DNA of 64,000 nucleotides from Streptomyces sp. NBC_00490 (GCF_036013645.1 NZ_CP107869.1:3410001-3474000), one strand, 5' to 3'. Positions 42,613-56,842 are shown, counted from the first letter of the stretch. Program-made: numbers and translations. Notes: generated by a model from the letters alone, not told the origin.

Positions 42613-44541
42613 TTGCTGAACGTGCAGCCACAGGATGTCGCCCCGCCCCCCGCACCCGCCTCCCCCGAGCCGTTCGTCGACGTCGAACAGGCCGAGGCCG
42701 CGCTCGTCGAGCACTACCCACGGCTCGTCCGGCTCGCCTATCTGGTGCTGCCGCCGAGCCTGGGCCGCAACCGGCGGGTCCTGACCGCGCACGCCCTCAC
42801 CCAGCGCGCCCTGCCCCGGGGCCGTGCCTCGACGCCCGTCATCCCGGCCCAGTCGACCGGCCGCGACGGCGACCCCGGCTACGCCCTCGTCCGCCTCCAG
42901 GTGCTGCGTACGGCACTGGAGGCGGGCCTGCCGCTCTCCTTCAAGTCGTGGCCCAAGCGCTCCCAGCTCCCGCCGCTGCTCCCCCAGGTGCGGGGCCTGA
43001 GGCTCTTCCCGCGCTCGGGCGGGGCCGATGAACTCGCCCTGGACCAGAAGCTGTCCGCCCTGTCCGGCCCGGCCCGCGCCGCCTATGTCCTGCGCGGTCT
43101 GGAGCGGCTCCCGGACGGCGAGGTCCGCCGGGTGCTGACGGCGGCCGGTGTCGCGGAGCCGGAGGAGGCGCTGGAGGAGGCCGACACCGTCCCGGCCCAG
43201 TACCCGCTGCTGGACTCCGCCGAGTTCGACCCCTGCTCGCTCCAGGCCCGGCCCACCGACCTGATGCGGCGCCGGCAGCACATGAAGGCCGCGCTCGCCG
43301 CCGCCGTGGCCGTCACCGTGTGCGGGGCGCTGCTCGGCCTGCCCGGTGACGGCTGGGGCCCGGACGGCGCGGCCGCTCCCGCGTACGCGCAGAACCCGGC
43401 CGCCCAGGCCGCCCTCGACCCGGGCCGGTTGACGAGGGTCCCGGCCACCGCCTGGCAGGCCGCCTCACGCAACGACTTCTCCGTGTGGCCCGCCCGCGGC
43501 GACCTCACCGACGACACCGCGCTGCTGCGCCGCGCCCTCGCCGTCTGGGCCCGCCCCGGCGAGACGGTGCAGGTCTCCGCGACCCCCGGCACCCCGTCCG
43601 GCGGCCCCTCGGGACCGGCCCAACTCCTGTACGCCGGGAACGTCGACAACGCGCGTGTGGTGATCCTCTACGACGGTCTGCGCATCGCCCGTTACGCCGA
43701 GCCGAAGGACGGCACGCAGGGCGCGGCCCTGGACTTCGCGCGGGTCGACGGGGCGACGTCGGCCGAGGCGAGCGCGGTCGTGCTGGGCCGGGCCGACGGC
43801 AATGTCCGCTATCTCATGGCGCCTTGGGTGACGAAGGCCGCCGAGCGGGACCTGCTGAAGCCCTCCGCCGGCGCGATGGCCCTCACCCTGACCGACGGGG
43901 TGACCTCGCCGCTGGCCGGCCCCGCCCAGCAGACCACCGGCTGCACCTCCTGGAACGTCCTCCAGCTGACCGACCGCGGCGGCACCCGGCTGATGAGCGA
44001 CCTCGGCGAACTGGTCCCGGCCCGGCTCACCACCGGCCGCCCCGGCGCGCTCCACGAGGTGTCCGGCGCGCAGGCGCTGCACACCTGGGCGCCGTACGCC
44101 TGCTCCCTGTCGGCGATGCGCTCGGCGGGCGTAAGGACGGTGAACGCATGGCCCTACGCCCAGCAGCGGCTGCCGGACGCGAGCGGTGCCGCGGACTGGA
44201 TGTGCACGCGCGCCGAGACCTGGCGTGGTGGCGGCACCCGGGTGCTGGCGCAGTTCCGCACACCGGGCGGGACGTACGGGGCGGTCGCGGCGAAGGCCGA
44301 GAACGTCCCGGCGTGCGGGCCGCGGGACCCGCAGGTGCTGGCGGGTGTGCTGTGGAAGTCCGAGGCGGGCAACTGGTATCTGCTGGCGGCCGGCAGCAAG
44401 GACACGGCGTCGATCAGTGCGACGGGCGCGGTCAGCGGCTCCGCCCGGGGCAACCTGCTGACCGTGAAGACGAAGGAAGGCGCGCAGGCCGGGCTGAAGG
44501 GGACGCTGGAGGACGGGCGGTCGATCAACGGGCTGCGGTAG
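42613..44541 (+). CDS. Membrane protein with a degenerate ECF-sigma-like cytoplasmic domain
   Basis: This is a 642-residue protein. Residues 25-65 (ALVEHYPRLVRLAYLVLPPS) recall sigma region 2. Residues 140-185 (LSALSGPARAAYVLRGLERL, PDGEVRRVL) recall region 4. One membrane helix lies at about 225-243 (MKAALAAAVAVTVCGALLGL). About 395 external residues follow, with paired Cys (TTGCTSW, PYACSLS, DWMCTRA, VPACGPR). No ribosome site is clear. TTG 42613 or GTG 42622 could start it. The sigma-like reading is inference, and key DNA-binding residues look degenerate. Confidence 0.68.
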   Translation: MLNVQPQDVAPPPAPASPEPFVDVEQAEAALVEHYPRLVRLAYLVLPPSLGRNRRVLTAHALTQRALPRGRASTPVIPAQSTGRDGDPGYALVRLQVLRTALEAGLPLSFKSWPKRSQLPPLLPQVRGLRLFPRSGGADELALDQKLSALSGPARAAYVLRGLERLPDGEVRRVLTAAGVAEPEEALEEADTVPAQYPLLDSAEFDPCSLQARPTDLMRRRQHMKAALAAAVAVTVCGALLGLPGDGWGPDGAAAPAYAQNPAAQAALDPGRLTRVPATAWQAASRNDFSVWPARGDLTDDTALLRRALAVWARPGETVQVSATPGTPSGGPSGPAQLLYAGNVDNARVVILYDGLRIARYAEPKDGTQGAALDFARVDGATSAEASAVVLGRADGNVRYLMAPWVTKAAERDLLKPSAGAMALTLTDGVTSPLAGPAQQTTGCTSWNVLQLTDRGGTRLMSDLGELVPARLTTGRPGALHEVSGAQALHTWAPYACSLSAMRSAGVRTVNAWPYAQQRLPDASGAADWMCTRAETWRGGGTRVLAQFRTPGGTYGAVAAKAENVPACGPRDPQVLAGVLWKSEAGNWYLLAAGSKDTASISATGAVSGSARGNLLTVKTKEGAQAGLKGTLEDGRSINGLR

Positions 44542-44568
44542 GCCGGGAGCGGGCCGGGTCAGGAACGG

Positions 44569-44609
44569 GCTTGCTGACACAAGCTTGCTGACACTCTTGT
44601 AAACAAGAG
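44569..44609. promoter_or_regulatory. Direct repeat plus CTCTTGT-AA-ACAAGAG palindrome, candidate TetR operator
   Basis: GCTTGCTGACAC occurs twice (44569-44580 and 44583-44594), running into the palindrome CTCTTGT-AA-ACAAGAG (44594-44609). The palindrome ends 47 bp before the metal-dependent hydrolase gene. The size fits a TetR dimer site. The TetR gene at the end of this gene group is the likely binder (inference). Confidence 0.6.
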
Positions 44610-44656
44610 CGTGCACGAGGGTTCCCGGAAGCCCTACCCGTCAGTACATTGACGCC

Positions 44657-45544
44657 ATGTCTAACACGCCGGACCGGGTGCCGCTCAAGGCGCGGAAGGT
44701 GTCCTTCGCCTGGGAGGACACCCCGCTGCACTGGGTGCCCGGCGATCCCTTCACCACGCACACCATCAATGTGCTCCATCTTCTGCTGCCGGCCGGCGAG
44801 CGCTGGTTCGTGCACGTCTACCAGCAGGTGCTGCCGCTCATCCGGGACGAGCGGCTGCGCGAGGACGTCATCGGGTTCATCGGCCAGGAGGCCATGCACT
44901 CGCAGGCCCACGACGAGGTGCTGCCGCATCTGAAGGAGCTGGGCCTCGATCCGACGCCCTACACCGCGCAGATCGACTGGTTCTTCGAGAAGCTGCTCGG
45001 CGACCGGACCCTGCCGCCGGGCAAGGCGCGCAAGTGGTGGCTCCTGGAACGCGTGGCCCTCATCGCCGCCATCGAGCACTACACCGCCTTCCTCGGCGAC
45101 TGGGTGCTGAACGCCGGGGAGTTGGACCGGCGGGGCGCCGATCCGACCATGCTGGACCTGCTGCGCTGGCACGGCGCCGAGGAGGTCGAGCACCGCTCGG
45201 TCGCCTTCGACCTCTTCCAGCACGTGGACGGCAGCTACCGGCGCCGGGTGCGCACCTGGGCCACGGCCTTCACGACGCTGGTGTTCCTGTGGCAGCGCGG
45301 GGTCCGTTTCTTCATGGCGAACGACCCGACGCTGAACGACGGCAGGGCGAGCTTCAAGGACTTCCACGTCCGGGGCCGGCACGGCGTGCTGCCCGGGACC
45401 GGCGACATGCTCCGGTCGATACCGCGCTATCTGAGCCGCGACTACCACCCCTCCCAGGAGGGCTGCACCGAGCAGGCCGTCGCCTATCTCGCCTCCTCCC
45501 CCGCCGCCGTCGCGGCCCTCGCGGCCGAGAAGGGAGCCGCGTGA
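44657..45544 (+). CDS. Metal-dependent hydrolase family protein (COG3687, diiron-type)
   Basis: This is a 295-residue helical protein of the family annotated as predicted metal-dependent hydrolase. Two carboxylate/His clusters are visible: GFIGQEAMHSQAHDE (about residues 74-88) and RWHGAEEVEHRSVAFDLF (about 172-189). They resemble the EXXH motifs of ferritin-like diiron proteins. The stop overlaps the start of the next gene (ATGA-type, one base), which encodes an electron-transfer protein. An oxygenase-like reaction with that reductase is therefore plausible but unproven. Confidence 0.85.
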   Translation: MSNTPDRVPLKARKVSFAWEDTPLHWVPGDPFTTHTINVLHLLLPAGERWFVHVYQQVLPLIRDERLREDVIGFIGQEAMHSQAHDEVLPHLKELGLDPTPYTAQIDWFFEKLLGDRTLPPGKARKWWLLERVALIAAIEHYTAFLGDWVLNAGELDRRGADPTMLDLLRWHGAEEVEHRSVAFDLFQHVDGSYRRRVRTWATAFTTLVFLWQRGVRFFMANDPTLNDGRASFKDFHVRGRHGVLPGTGDMLRSIPRYLSRDYHPSQEGCTEQAVAYLASSPAAVAALAAEKGAA

Positions 45545-46557
45545 TGCCGAGGCCGCTGACCGTCGCGCTTGCCGCGGGGGCCGCCCTCCTCACCCGCCGG
45601 GCGATGCGCCGCCGTATCCGGGCCTCGCCGCTGTGGCCGATGCCCGCGCTGGACGAACCGGTCTCCGGGCGGCCCCGGTCGCGGGCGCTGCGGCTGCTGG
45701 TGGCCTCGCGGGAGGAGGTCGCCGACGGGGTCGTACAACTGCGCCTGGAGGGAAGGGACTTGCCGCGCTGGGAGCCCGGCGCGCACCTGGACCTCGTCCT
45801 GCCGTCGGGCCTTGTCCGGCAGTACTCGCTGTGCGGGGACCCGGCGGACACCTCCTCGTACACGGTGGCGACCCGGCTGGTGGCGGACGGGCGGGGCGGC
45901 TCGCGCGAGGTGCACGAGCAGGTGGCCGAGGGCATGGAGCTGGAGGTGCGCGGGCCGCGCAACCGTTTCCCGCTCGTCGAGGCGTCGTCGTACGTCTTCG
46001 TGGCGGGCGGCATCGGGATCACCCCGATCCTGCCGATGCTGCGGGCGCTGCCGGAGGGGGCGGAGTGGCGGTTGCTGTACTGCGGGCGGTCACGGGAGTC
46101 GATGCCGTTCCTGGCGGAGCTCGAGGAGCTGGACCAGGTGACGGTCGTCGCCGGGGTGCCCGAACTCGGCGCGCTGGACGTGCCCGAGGGGGCGGCCGTC
46201 TACTGCTGCGGCCCGGAAGGGCTCATGGCGGCGGTCGAGGAGCGGTTCCCGCGGGTGCGGCTGGAGCGGTTCACGCCCCGCGCCACCGCGCCGGGCGCCG
46301 CCTTCGAGGTCGAACTCCGGCGCAGTGGGCGGACGCTGGCGGTCCCGGCGGACTCCTCCGTACTGGCCGCCGTGCGCCGGGAACTGCCGGACACCCTCTA
46401 CTCCTGCGAACAGGGTTTCTGCGGGACCTGCCGGCAGCGGGTGCTGGAGGGCGAGGTGGACCACCGGGACGAGCTGCTGACGGACGCGGAGCGCGATGAC
46501 TCGATGCTGATCTGCGTTTCGCGCGCGCGAAGTGAGCGAATTGTGCTGGATATGTGA
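45544..46557 (+). CDS. Ferredoxin-NAD(P)H reductase (PDR/VanB-type oxidoreductase)
   Basis: This is a 337-residue protein. A short hydrophobic/basic N-terminus is followed by an FAD/FMN-binding barrel (VRQYSLCGDPADTSSYTVAT). An NAD(P) domain (YVFVAGGIGITPILPMLRAL, YCCGPEG) and a C-terminal plant-type [2Fe-2S] domain (SCEQGFCGTC and the fourth Cys in SMLICVSRA) complete it. This is the order of phthalate-dioxygenase-reductase-like enzymes. It is translationally coupled to the diiron-type protein and likely feeds it electrons. Confidence 0.92.
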   Translation: MPRPLTVALAAGAALLTRRAMRRRIRASPLWPMPALDEPVSGRPRSRALRLLVASREEVADGVVQLRLEGRDLPRWEPGAHLDLVLPSGLVRQYSLCGDPADTSSYTVATRLVADGRGGSREVHEQVAEGMELEVRGPRNRFPLVEASSYVFVAGGIGITPILPMLRALPEGAEWRLLYCGRSRESMPFLAELEELDQVTVVAGVPELGALDVPEGAAVYCCGPEGLMAAVEERFPRVRLERFTPRATAPGAAFEVELRRSGRTLAVPADSSVLAAVRRELPDTLYSCEQGFCGTCRQRVLEGEVDHRDELLTDAERDDSMLICVSRARSERIVLDM

Positions 46558-46613
46558 ACAGCCGTGTCCGGACCGGGCCGTTCCGGGCCGGATCCGATCG
46601 GTAAGGTGTTCGC

Positions 46614-47303
46614 ATGACTACCGGGGTACGGCGAAGAATGGGAGTCGAGGAGCGGCGGCAGCAGCTGATCGGCGTTGCCCTCGAACTGTTCAGCCAACGC
46701 TCGCCCGACGATGTCTCCATCGACGAGATAGCGAGCGCGGCAGGCATCTCCCGGCCGCTGGTCTACCACTACTTCCCCGGCAAACTCAGCCTCTACGAGG
46801 CCGCGTTGAAGCGTGCGGCCGACGATCTGTCGGACCGGTTCGTGGAGGCGCGGGAAGGGCCGCTGGGCACGCGGCTGCTGCGGGTGATGCGGCGGTACTT
46901 CGACTTCGTGGACGACCACGGGCCCGGTTTCGCGGCGCTGATGCGGGGCGGCCCGGCCGTCGGATCCTCGGCGACCAACGCGCTCATCGACTCCGTGCGG
47001 CAGGCCGCGTATGACCAGATCCTTTCGCATCTGCGGGTGGAGAAACCGCCCGCGCGGCTGGAACTGGTCATCCGCTCCTGGATCTCGCTCGCCGAGTCGA
47101 CCGCGCTGATCTGGCTGGACGGCCGGCGCATCCCGCGCGCCGAGCTGGAGGTGCAGCTCGTGCACGACTTCGCCGCACTGGCCGCGGTGAGCGCGGCCCA
47201 CGACGAGGAGATGGCCGCGCTGCTGCGCCACATGCTCCGGGACGAACCGCACGACGGCCCCTTCACCGACCTGGCGGCCCGGCTGATCGCGCTGGCCTCC
47301 TAG
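46614..47303 (+). CDS. TetR family regulator
   Basis: This is a 229-residue repressor. The N-terminal HTH (about residues 16-60) reads SIDEIASAAGISRPLVYHYF. The C-terminal ligand domain includes DDHGPGFAALMRGGPAVGSS and RLELVIRSWISLAESTALIW. That region is typical of TetR proteins near fatty-acid or hydrocarbon oxidation genes. It follows the diiron-protein and reductase genes by 56 bp and probably regulates them via the palindrome at 44594. Its stop shares CTAG with the convergent gene. Confidence 0.9.
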   Translation: MTTGVRRRMGVEERRQQLIGVALELFSQRSPDDVSIDEIASAAGISRPLVYHYFPGKLSLYEAALKRAADDLSDRFVEAREGPLGTRLLRVMRRYFDFVDDHGPGFAALMRGGPAVGSSATNALIDSVRQAAYDQILSHLRVEKPPARLELVIRSWISLAESTALIWLDGRRIPRAELEVQLVHDFAALAAVSAAHDEEMAALLRHMLRDEPHDGPFTDLAARLIALAS

Positions 47304-47653
47304 AGCACGGCCTTGGTGTAGGAGGCGTCCAGGTCGCGCACCTCGGCGGAGAGGTGCACGGTGAGGCCGTCCTCGGACCCGACGTGCTTGCACAGCAGGT
47401 CCACGACGGCCTCGGTGAGCTTCGCCTTGGTCTCGTCCGACCGCCCGGCGAGCAGGGCGATCGTGACGTTCACGATCGCGTGGTTCGCCGTCTCGCCGCC
47501 GACCGCCTCGTCCTCGGTGCGCAGCACCCGGGTCTTGCACGCCTCGAGCTTCGCGGCCGCCGTCTCGACGACGACCGGGTGCAGCGCCACGGCGAACTCC
47601 TCCCAGTGGACGCGGTCGAGACGCGGGGAGTGTTCGATGGTGATCTGCGGCAT
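47300..47653 (-). CDS. 5-carboxymethyl-2-hydroxymuconate isomerase-like tautomerase
   Basis: This is a 117-residue protein of the CHMI/tautomerase fold. Pro2 after the initiator Met (MPQITIEHSPRLD) is the expected catalytic residue. The second half repeats the fold (NHAIVNVTIALLAGRSDETK, LTEAVVDLLCKHV). No homoprotocatechuate genes are nearby, so the natural substrate is open. It is convergent with TetR, and the two stop codons overlap in the palindromic tetramer CTAG. Confidence 0.85.
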   Translation of the reverse strand: MPQITIEHSPRLDRVHWEEFAVALHPVVVETAAAKLEACKTRVLRTEDEAVGGETANHAIVNVTIALLAGRSDETKAKLTEAVVDLLCKHVGSEDGLTVHLSAEVRDLDASYTKAVL

Positions 47654-47719
47654 GTGGACTCCTGTTCTAGGTCGACGAGGGCACCCTAACCGTCGTACCG
47701 GAGCCCTCACAGGGCCGTC

Positions 47720-49342
47720 TCACCCCAGCCGCAGCGCCAGCATGGCGATGTCGTCCTCCCGGTCGTGGCCGAAGGAGGCCAACAGGGTGTCGCACAGGGC
47801 GTCCAGTCCGGGCAGGGAGCCGACGGCGGCCGCGCGTAGGTGCTCCATCGAGGCCGAGAGGTCGATGCCCCGGGTCTCGATCAGGCCGTCGGTGACCATG
47901 AGGAGCCGGTCGGTGGGTTCGAGGAAGAGCTCGGTGACCGGCGGGTGCGGCAGCCCGACCCCGAGCAGCGGACCGGCCGCCTTGACGTAGTCGGCGCTGC
48001 CGGTGTCCCGGACGATCAGCGGGGGGATGTGTCCCGCGTTGGCGATACGGGTGCGCCCGGTGGCCGGGTCGATCAGGGCCAGACAGACCGTGGCCGTGAG
48101 GTCGGGGTGGTAGCGCTGGAGCATCCGGTCCAGGCGCTCCGCGAGCACGGCCGGGTCGCTGTCCTCGACGGCGTAGGCGCGCAGCGCGTGCCGGATCTCC
48201 ACCATGACGGTCGCCGCGTCCAGCGAGTGCCCGACGACGTCGCCGACCGCGGTGAGCACGCCGTCGTCGGTACGCAGCGCCGCGTAGAAGTCGCCGCCGA
48301 TCTCGGTCTCCGGGGAGGCGGGCACATAGCGGACCACGACGTCGATGCCCGGCAGCTCGGGCAGCCGGTGCGGCTGGGGCAGGAAGCTGTGCTGGAGCGT
48401 GAGGGCGACATGCCGCTCCACCTGGTACATGAGCAGGGGTTCCGCGGCGAACGCGGTGGCCTGGGTCAGCTGGGCCAGCAGGCTCTCGCGCTCGGGGCCC
48501 AGCCGCCGCATCCCGCGCGCGGGCGCCGCCAGGCACACCGTGGCCCTGCCGTCCTGCGTGCGCACGAGCGCCAGCCGGGCGTCGTGCTCCACGCCGGGCC
48601 GGAAGTACCCGGCCGGCCACAGCGGCGCGGGCACCGTCGTGAGCTGTACGCCGGCGGACTGTCCCCGCGTGAGCCGCTGGAGCAGAGCCGCCACCGCCCG
48701 GTCGGCCCCCTCGTCCGGCAGGGCGACCGGAACGCGGTCCCGGGACAGGCCCCGGTACAGCCGGCCCTCCTGCTCCAGGACGAAGACGGCGGCGGGGGTG
48801 CCGGTGACCCGCGAGATGCCCTCGGCGGCCGCGTCGGTCAGTTCCGGCAGGGAGCGCGCCGCCTGGATGGTGACGATCGTCTCCGACAGCAGGGTCAGCC
48901 GTCGTACCAGCGCCCGGTCGTCGGCCCGCACCTGGGCGTTGCGCACGGCGGCCCGGACCACGGCCTCGATCTCCAGGGGCTCGGCGGGCACCTTCAGATA
49001 GGCCTCGAATCCCGTGTCCAGGCCCTCGCAGCGGTCGACCGGCGCCACGTTGGCGGCGGAGAAGTGCACGACGGGCAGCGCGGCCGTGTGCGGGCGCTCC
49101 TTGAAGAGGCGGCACAGTTCGAAGCCGCTCATGTCCGGCAGGCCCACGTCGACGAGGGCCACGTCGGGCAGGGTGCCCTTGCGCAGCCGGTCGTCGAGTT
49201 CGGCGAGCGCCGCGCGACCGGTGGCGACCGGCACGACCCGGTGGCCCGCACGGCTGAGCAGGGTGCTCAAGGCGTACCGGCTTGCCTCCGCATCGTCCAC
49301 GACCATCACGGTCGTGCCGGTCAGGTCTCCGTTGACGTCCAT
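47720..49342 (-). CDS. PP2C (SpoIIE)-type phosphatase with receiver and GAF-like domains
   Basis: This is a 540-residue protein. The N-terminal receiver (residues 8-128) has VMVVDDAEASRYALS and the phosphoacceptor Asp65 (VALVDVGLPD). A GAF-like domain (about 160-310) follows. The C-terminal SpoIIE domain (about 330-540) has ETEIGGDFYAALRTDDGVLT and AVGDVVGHSLDAATVMVEIR, with metal-binding Asp, and DRLLMVTDGLIETRG. It should dephosphorylate a serine, for example on an anti-anti-sigma factor, under control of phosphorylation. No kinase or anti-sigma gene is adjacent. Confidence 0.92.
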   Translation of the reverse strand: MDVNGDLTGTTVMVVDDAEASRYALSTLLSRAGHRVVPVATGRAALAELDDRLRKGTLPDVALVDVGLPDMSGFELCRLFKERPHTAALPVVHFSAANVAPVDRCEGLDTGFEAYLKVPAEPLEIEAVVRAAVRNAQVRADDRALVRRLTLLSETIVTIQAARSLPELTDAAAEGISRVTGTPAAVFVLEQEGRLYRGLSRDRVPVALPDEGADRAVAALLQRLTRGQSAGVQLTTVPAPLWPAGYFRPGVEHDARLALVRTQDGRATVCLAAPARGMRRLGPERESLLAQLTQATAFAAEPLLMYQVERHVALTLQHSFLPQPHRLPELPGIDVVVRYVPASPETEIGGDFYAALRTDDGVLTAVGDVVGHSLDAATVMVEIRHALRAYAVEDSDPAVLAERLDRMLQRYHPDLTATVCLALIDPATGRTRIANAGHIPPLIVRDTGSADYVKAAGPLLGVGLPHPPVTELFLEPTDRLLMVTDGLIETRGIDLSASMEHLRAAAVGSLPGLDALCDTLLASFGHDREDDIAMLALRLG

Positions 49343-49366
49343 GTGTTCAGCCCTTGGACAGCACGA

Positions 49367-49396
49367 TGGGGCAGACCCGGATCCGGGTCTGCCCCA
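49367..49396. terminator. 30-bp perfect palindrome after the amylase-pullulanase gene
   Basis: TGGGGCAGACCCGGA and its exact complement meet without a loop, 17 bp after the minus-strand stop at 49414. It separates the pullulanase transcript from the phosphatase gene. Confidence 0.85.
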
Positions 49397-49413
49397 CCAC
49401 GGTAATGCCCTTG

Positions 49414-54813
<5,400 letters not shown>

Positions 54814-54884
54814 AGATGGACTCCTTGCGATTGCGGCGGCTCTACATGGGTCCGACCCCGCGCGAAACGTATCGCCGCCGCAAT

Positions 54885-54926
54885 GCTTACAGCAAGAGTC
54901 CTGAAAGTAACGGAAAGAACTTTCAG
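54885..54926 (-). promoter_or_regulatory. MalR-type operator candidate of the amylase-pullulanase gene
   Basis: GCTTACAGCAAG (54885-54896) is followed at a 17-bp step by TGAAAG, part of the inverted repeat CTGAAAGT/ACTTTCAG (54901-54908, 54919-54926). The element lies 72-113 bp upstream of the minus-strand start. The same layout stands before the alpha-amylase gene. Confidence 0.65.
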
Positions 54927-55005
54927 CAGGGGGAGTTGGTCGGCGCCAGCAGCCCGAGCGCTTAATCCCTCGCCTCACACGGTCACCCCTGGCTACCGTC
55001 CCGGC

Positions 55006-55371
55006 ATGGAGCAGGAACCGCCCCTCGTTCGCGACCTCTACCCGGAGCTCGTCGCCGAACTGGCCGCCCTCCTGACGGAGGAGGGGGAACACTGGCTGGC
55101 CATCTGCGTGTGGGACGTCCGGATGGTCGGCGTGTGCGGCTGCGGCGACGACTTCTGCCAGAGCATCCGGACGGCGGAGCATCCGGACGGACAGCCCTAC
55201 GGTCCGGGCCATCGCTGTGTGCCGCTGCTGCCCTCGAAGGGCGATCTGATCCTCGACGTGGTGTACGGCCGGATCATGTACATCGAGATACTGGGACGGC
55301 CACCCATGCGCCGTGGCGGGGATGGCCGTCCTGCGGGTGGAGCGGTTCAGCAACTGGACTTGCCCGCGTAG
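55006..55371 (+). CDS. Small protein with a Cys/His-rich putative metal site
   Basis: This is a 121-residue soluble protein on the strand opposite to its neighbours. It begins [20 protein letters not shown] and has [19 protein letters not shown] followed by [10 protein letters not shown]. That gives Cys-x-Cys-x4-Cys plus His residues, compatible with a metal site. Its last 25 bp overlap the 3' end of the convergent amylase gene. Small actinobacterial proteins with a CGCGDDFC motif exist, but the function is unknown. Confidence 0.72.
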   Translation: MEQEPPLVRDLYPELVAELAALLTEEGEHWLAICVWDVRMVGVCGCGDDFCQSIRTAEHPDGQPYGPGHRCVPLLPSKGDLILDVVYGRIMYIEILGRPPMRRGGDGRPAGGAVQQLDLPA

Positions 55372-56732
55372 ATCGCGAGCGCGGTGTTGGCGCCGAGGGT
55401 GGCGGTGAACTGGCCGCCGGAGTTCACGGTCACCGTCGTGTTGTTCTGCACGTTGCAGTACGTGCCCGCCGCCAGGGACGTCTGGTACGTACGGCTCAGG
55501 CTGCCCGACTCGTGGTTGATGGCCACGAACCCCTTGCCACCCCGGCCGAAGGCGATCGCGTCGCCGCCGTTGTCCCACCAGTTGGTGACCGACTCGCCGC
55601 GGGTCGCGTTGCGGAAGGCGACCATGCGCAGGATCTCCGGCCAGGCGTGCTGGCACTTCCAGCCGTCCTGCCAACAGGCGCTCACCGAGCCGCCGTTGGG
55701 CGGGCCCGCGTCCGTGCTGGACCACTCGTAGCCGGAGTTGATGTCCGGGGTGCCGTAGGGATAGGCGAGCATGAAGACGTTGGCCAGCGTGTAGTTGGCG
55801 CCGTCCTTGTAGTTCAGGGTGCTGCCGTTGCGCTCGGTGTCGTGGTTGTCGACGAAGACACCGGCGACCGAGCTGCTCATGTAGCCCCAGCCCTCGCCGT
55901 AGTTCTTCAGGTAGGCGAGGTTCTCGTTGTTGAAGACGCGCTTGAGGTCGTAGGCGTAACGGAACTCCTGCACGTCCCCGGTGCCGGTGTACTCGGTCGG
56001 CTGGACGGCCTCTCCGCTGCCGTAGATGGCCTCCTGCTTCCAGTACACCGAGGTGTTGCTGAGCCGCGACTTGATGTTGGCGAGGTCGGTCGCCGGGATG
56101 TGCTTGGCCGCGTCGATGCGGAAGCCGTCGACGCCGTGGCCGAGCAGGGTGTTCAGGTACCCGGCGATGGTGGCGCGGACGTACTCCTCGCCGGTGTCCA
56201 GGTCGGCGAGGCCCACGAGCTCGCAGTTCTGGACGTTGGCGCGGTTGGTGTAGTCGGTGATGTTCGACGTGCAGTTGTCGAAGTCGTAGGAGGAGTAGAG
56301 GCCCGGGTAGGTGTACTTCGTGTACGACGAGCCGCCGGTGCCGGTGCCGCTGCCCGCGGACATGTGGTTGATGACGGTGTCGACGACGACCTTCACGCCG
56401 GCGTTGTGGCAGGTGGTCACCATGTTCCGGAACGCGGTGGTGTCACCGAGGCGCCCGGCGATCTTGTACGACACCGGCTGGTACGAGGTCCACCACTGCG
56501 CCCCCTGGATGTGCTCGGCGGGCGGGGAGACCTGGACATAGCCGTAGCCGGCGGGGCCGAGGGTGTTGGTGCACTCCTTGGCGACGGAGGCGAAGTTCCA
56601 CTCGAAGAGGACGGCGGTGACGTCCTTGGTGCCGGGCGGGGAGGCCGAGGCGGCTGTGGGGGCCAGGACGGCGGCCGCGGTGGCGAGCGCGGTGGCTGCG
56701 GCGCCGGCGGATGCGGACCATCTCGATATCAC
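55347..56732 (-). CDS. Secreted alpha-amylase, GH13
   Basis: This is a 461-residue extracellular alpha-amylase. Residues 1-30 are a signal ending PTAASA. Catalytic residues are Asp207 in [11 protein letters not shown], Glu234 in YWKQEAIYG and Asp298 in [24 protein letters not shown] is conserved region I. It ends after the beta-rich domain C ([20 protein letters not shown]) and lacks the C-terminal starch-binding domain of many Streptomyces amylases. GTG 56732 follows AAGGAG. A MalR-type element lies upstream. Confidence 0.95.
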   Translation of the reverse strand: MISRWSASAGAAATALATAAAVLAPTAASASPPGTKDVTAVLFEWNFASVAKECTNTLGPAGYGYVQVSPPAEHIQGAQWWTSYQPVSYKIAGRLGDTTAFRNMVTTCHNAGVKVVVDTVINHMSAGSGTGTGGSSYTKYTYPGLYSSYDFDNCTSNITDYTNRANVQNCELVGLADLDTGEEYVRATIAGYLNTLLGHGVDGFRIDAAKHIPATDLANIKSRLSNTSVYWKQEAIYGSGEAVQPTEYTGTGDVQEFRYAYDLKRVFNNENLAYLKNYGEGWGYMSSSVAGVFVDNHDTERNGSTLNYKDGANYTLANVFMLAYPYGTPDINSGYEWSSTDAGPPNGGSVSACWQDGWKCQHAWPEILRMVAFRNATRGESVTNWWDNGGDAIAFGRGGKGFVAINHESGSLSRTYQTSLAAGTYCNVQNNTTVTVNSGGQFTATLGANTALAIYAGKSSC

Positions 56733-56801
56733 GTGGGGGCTCCTTGCCTGACGGCCGGGCGTCTTTGCCCGGCGCCGGCGAGAACGTACCGCCGACGAAA
56801 G

Positions 56802-56842
56802 GCTTACAGCAAGGTGCTTGAAACCCATAGCAAGAAGTTTCA
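56802..56842 (-). promoter_or_regulatory. MalR-type operator candidate of the alpha-amylase gene
   Basis: GCTTACAGCAAG (56802-56813) is followed at a 17-bp step by TGAAAC (56819-56824), which forms an inverted repeat with GTTTCA (56837-56842). It begins 70 bp upstream of the start and matches the element before the pullulanase gene. Confidence 0.65.

Noticed and set aside
46560..46605. Possible hairpin between the reductase and TetR genes
   Set aside because: The arms match only in short blocks with several mismatches, too weak to call.
54814..55725. Upstream extension of the amylase-pullulanase frame
   Set aside because: The frame stays open, but a signal peptide and AAGGAG mark GTG 54813 as the start, and the extension overlaps the amylase gene.
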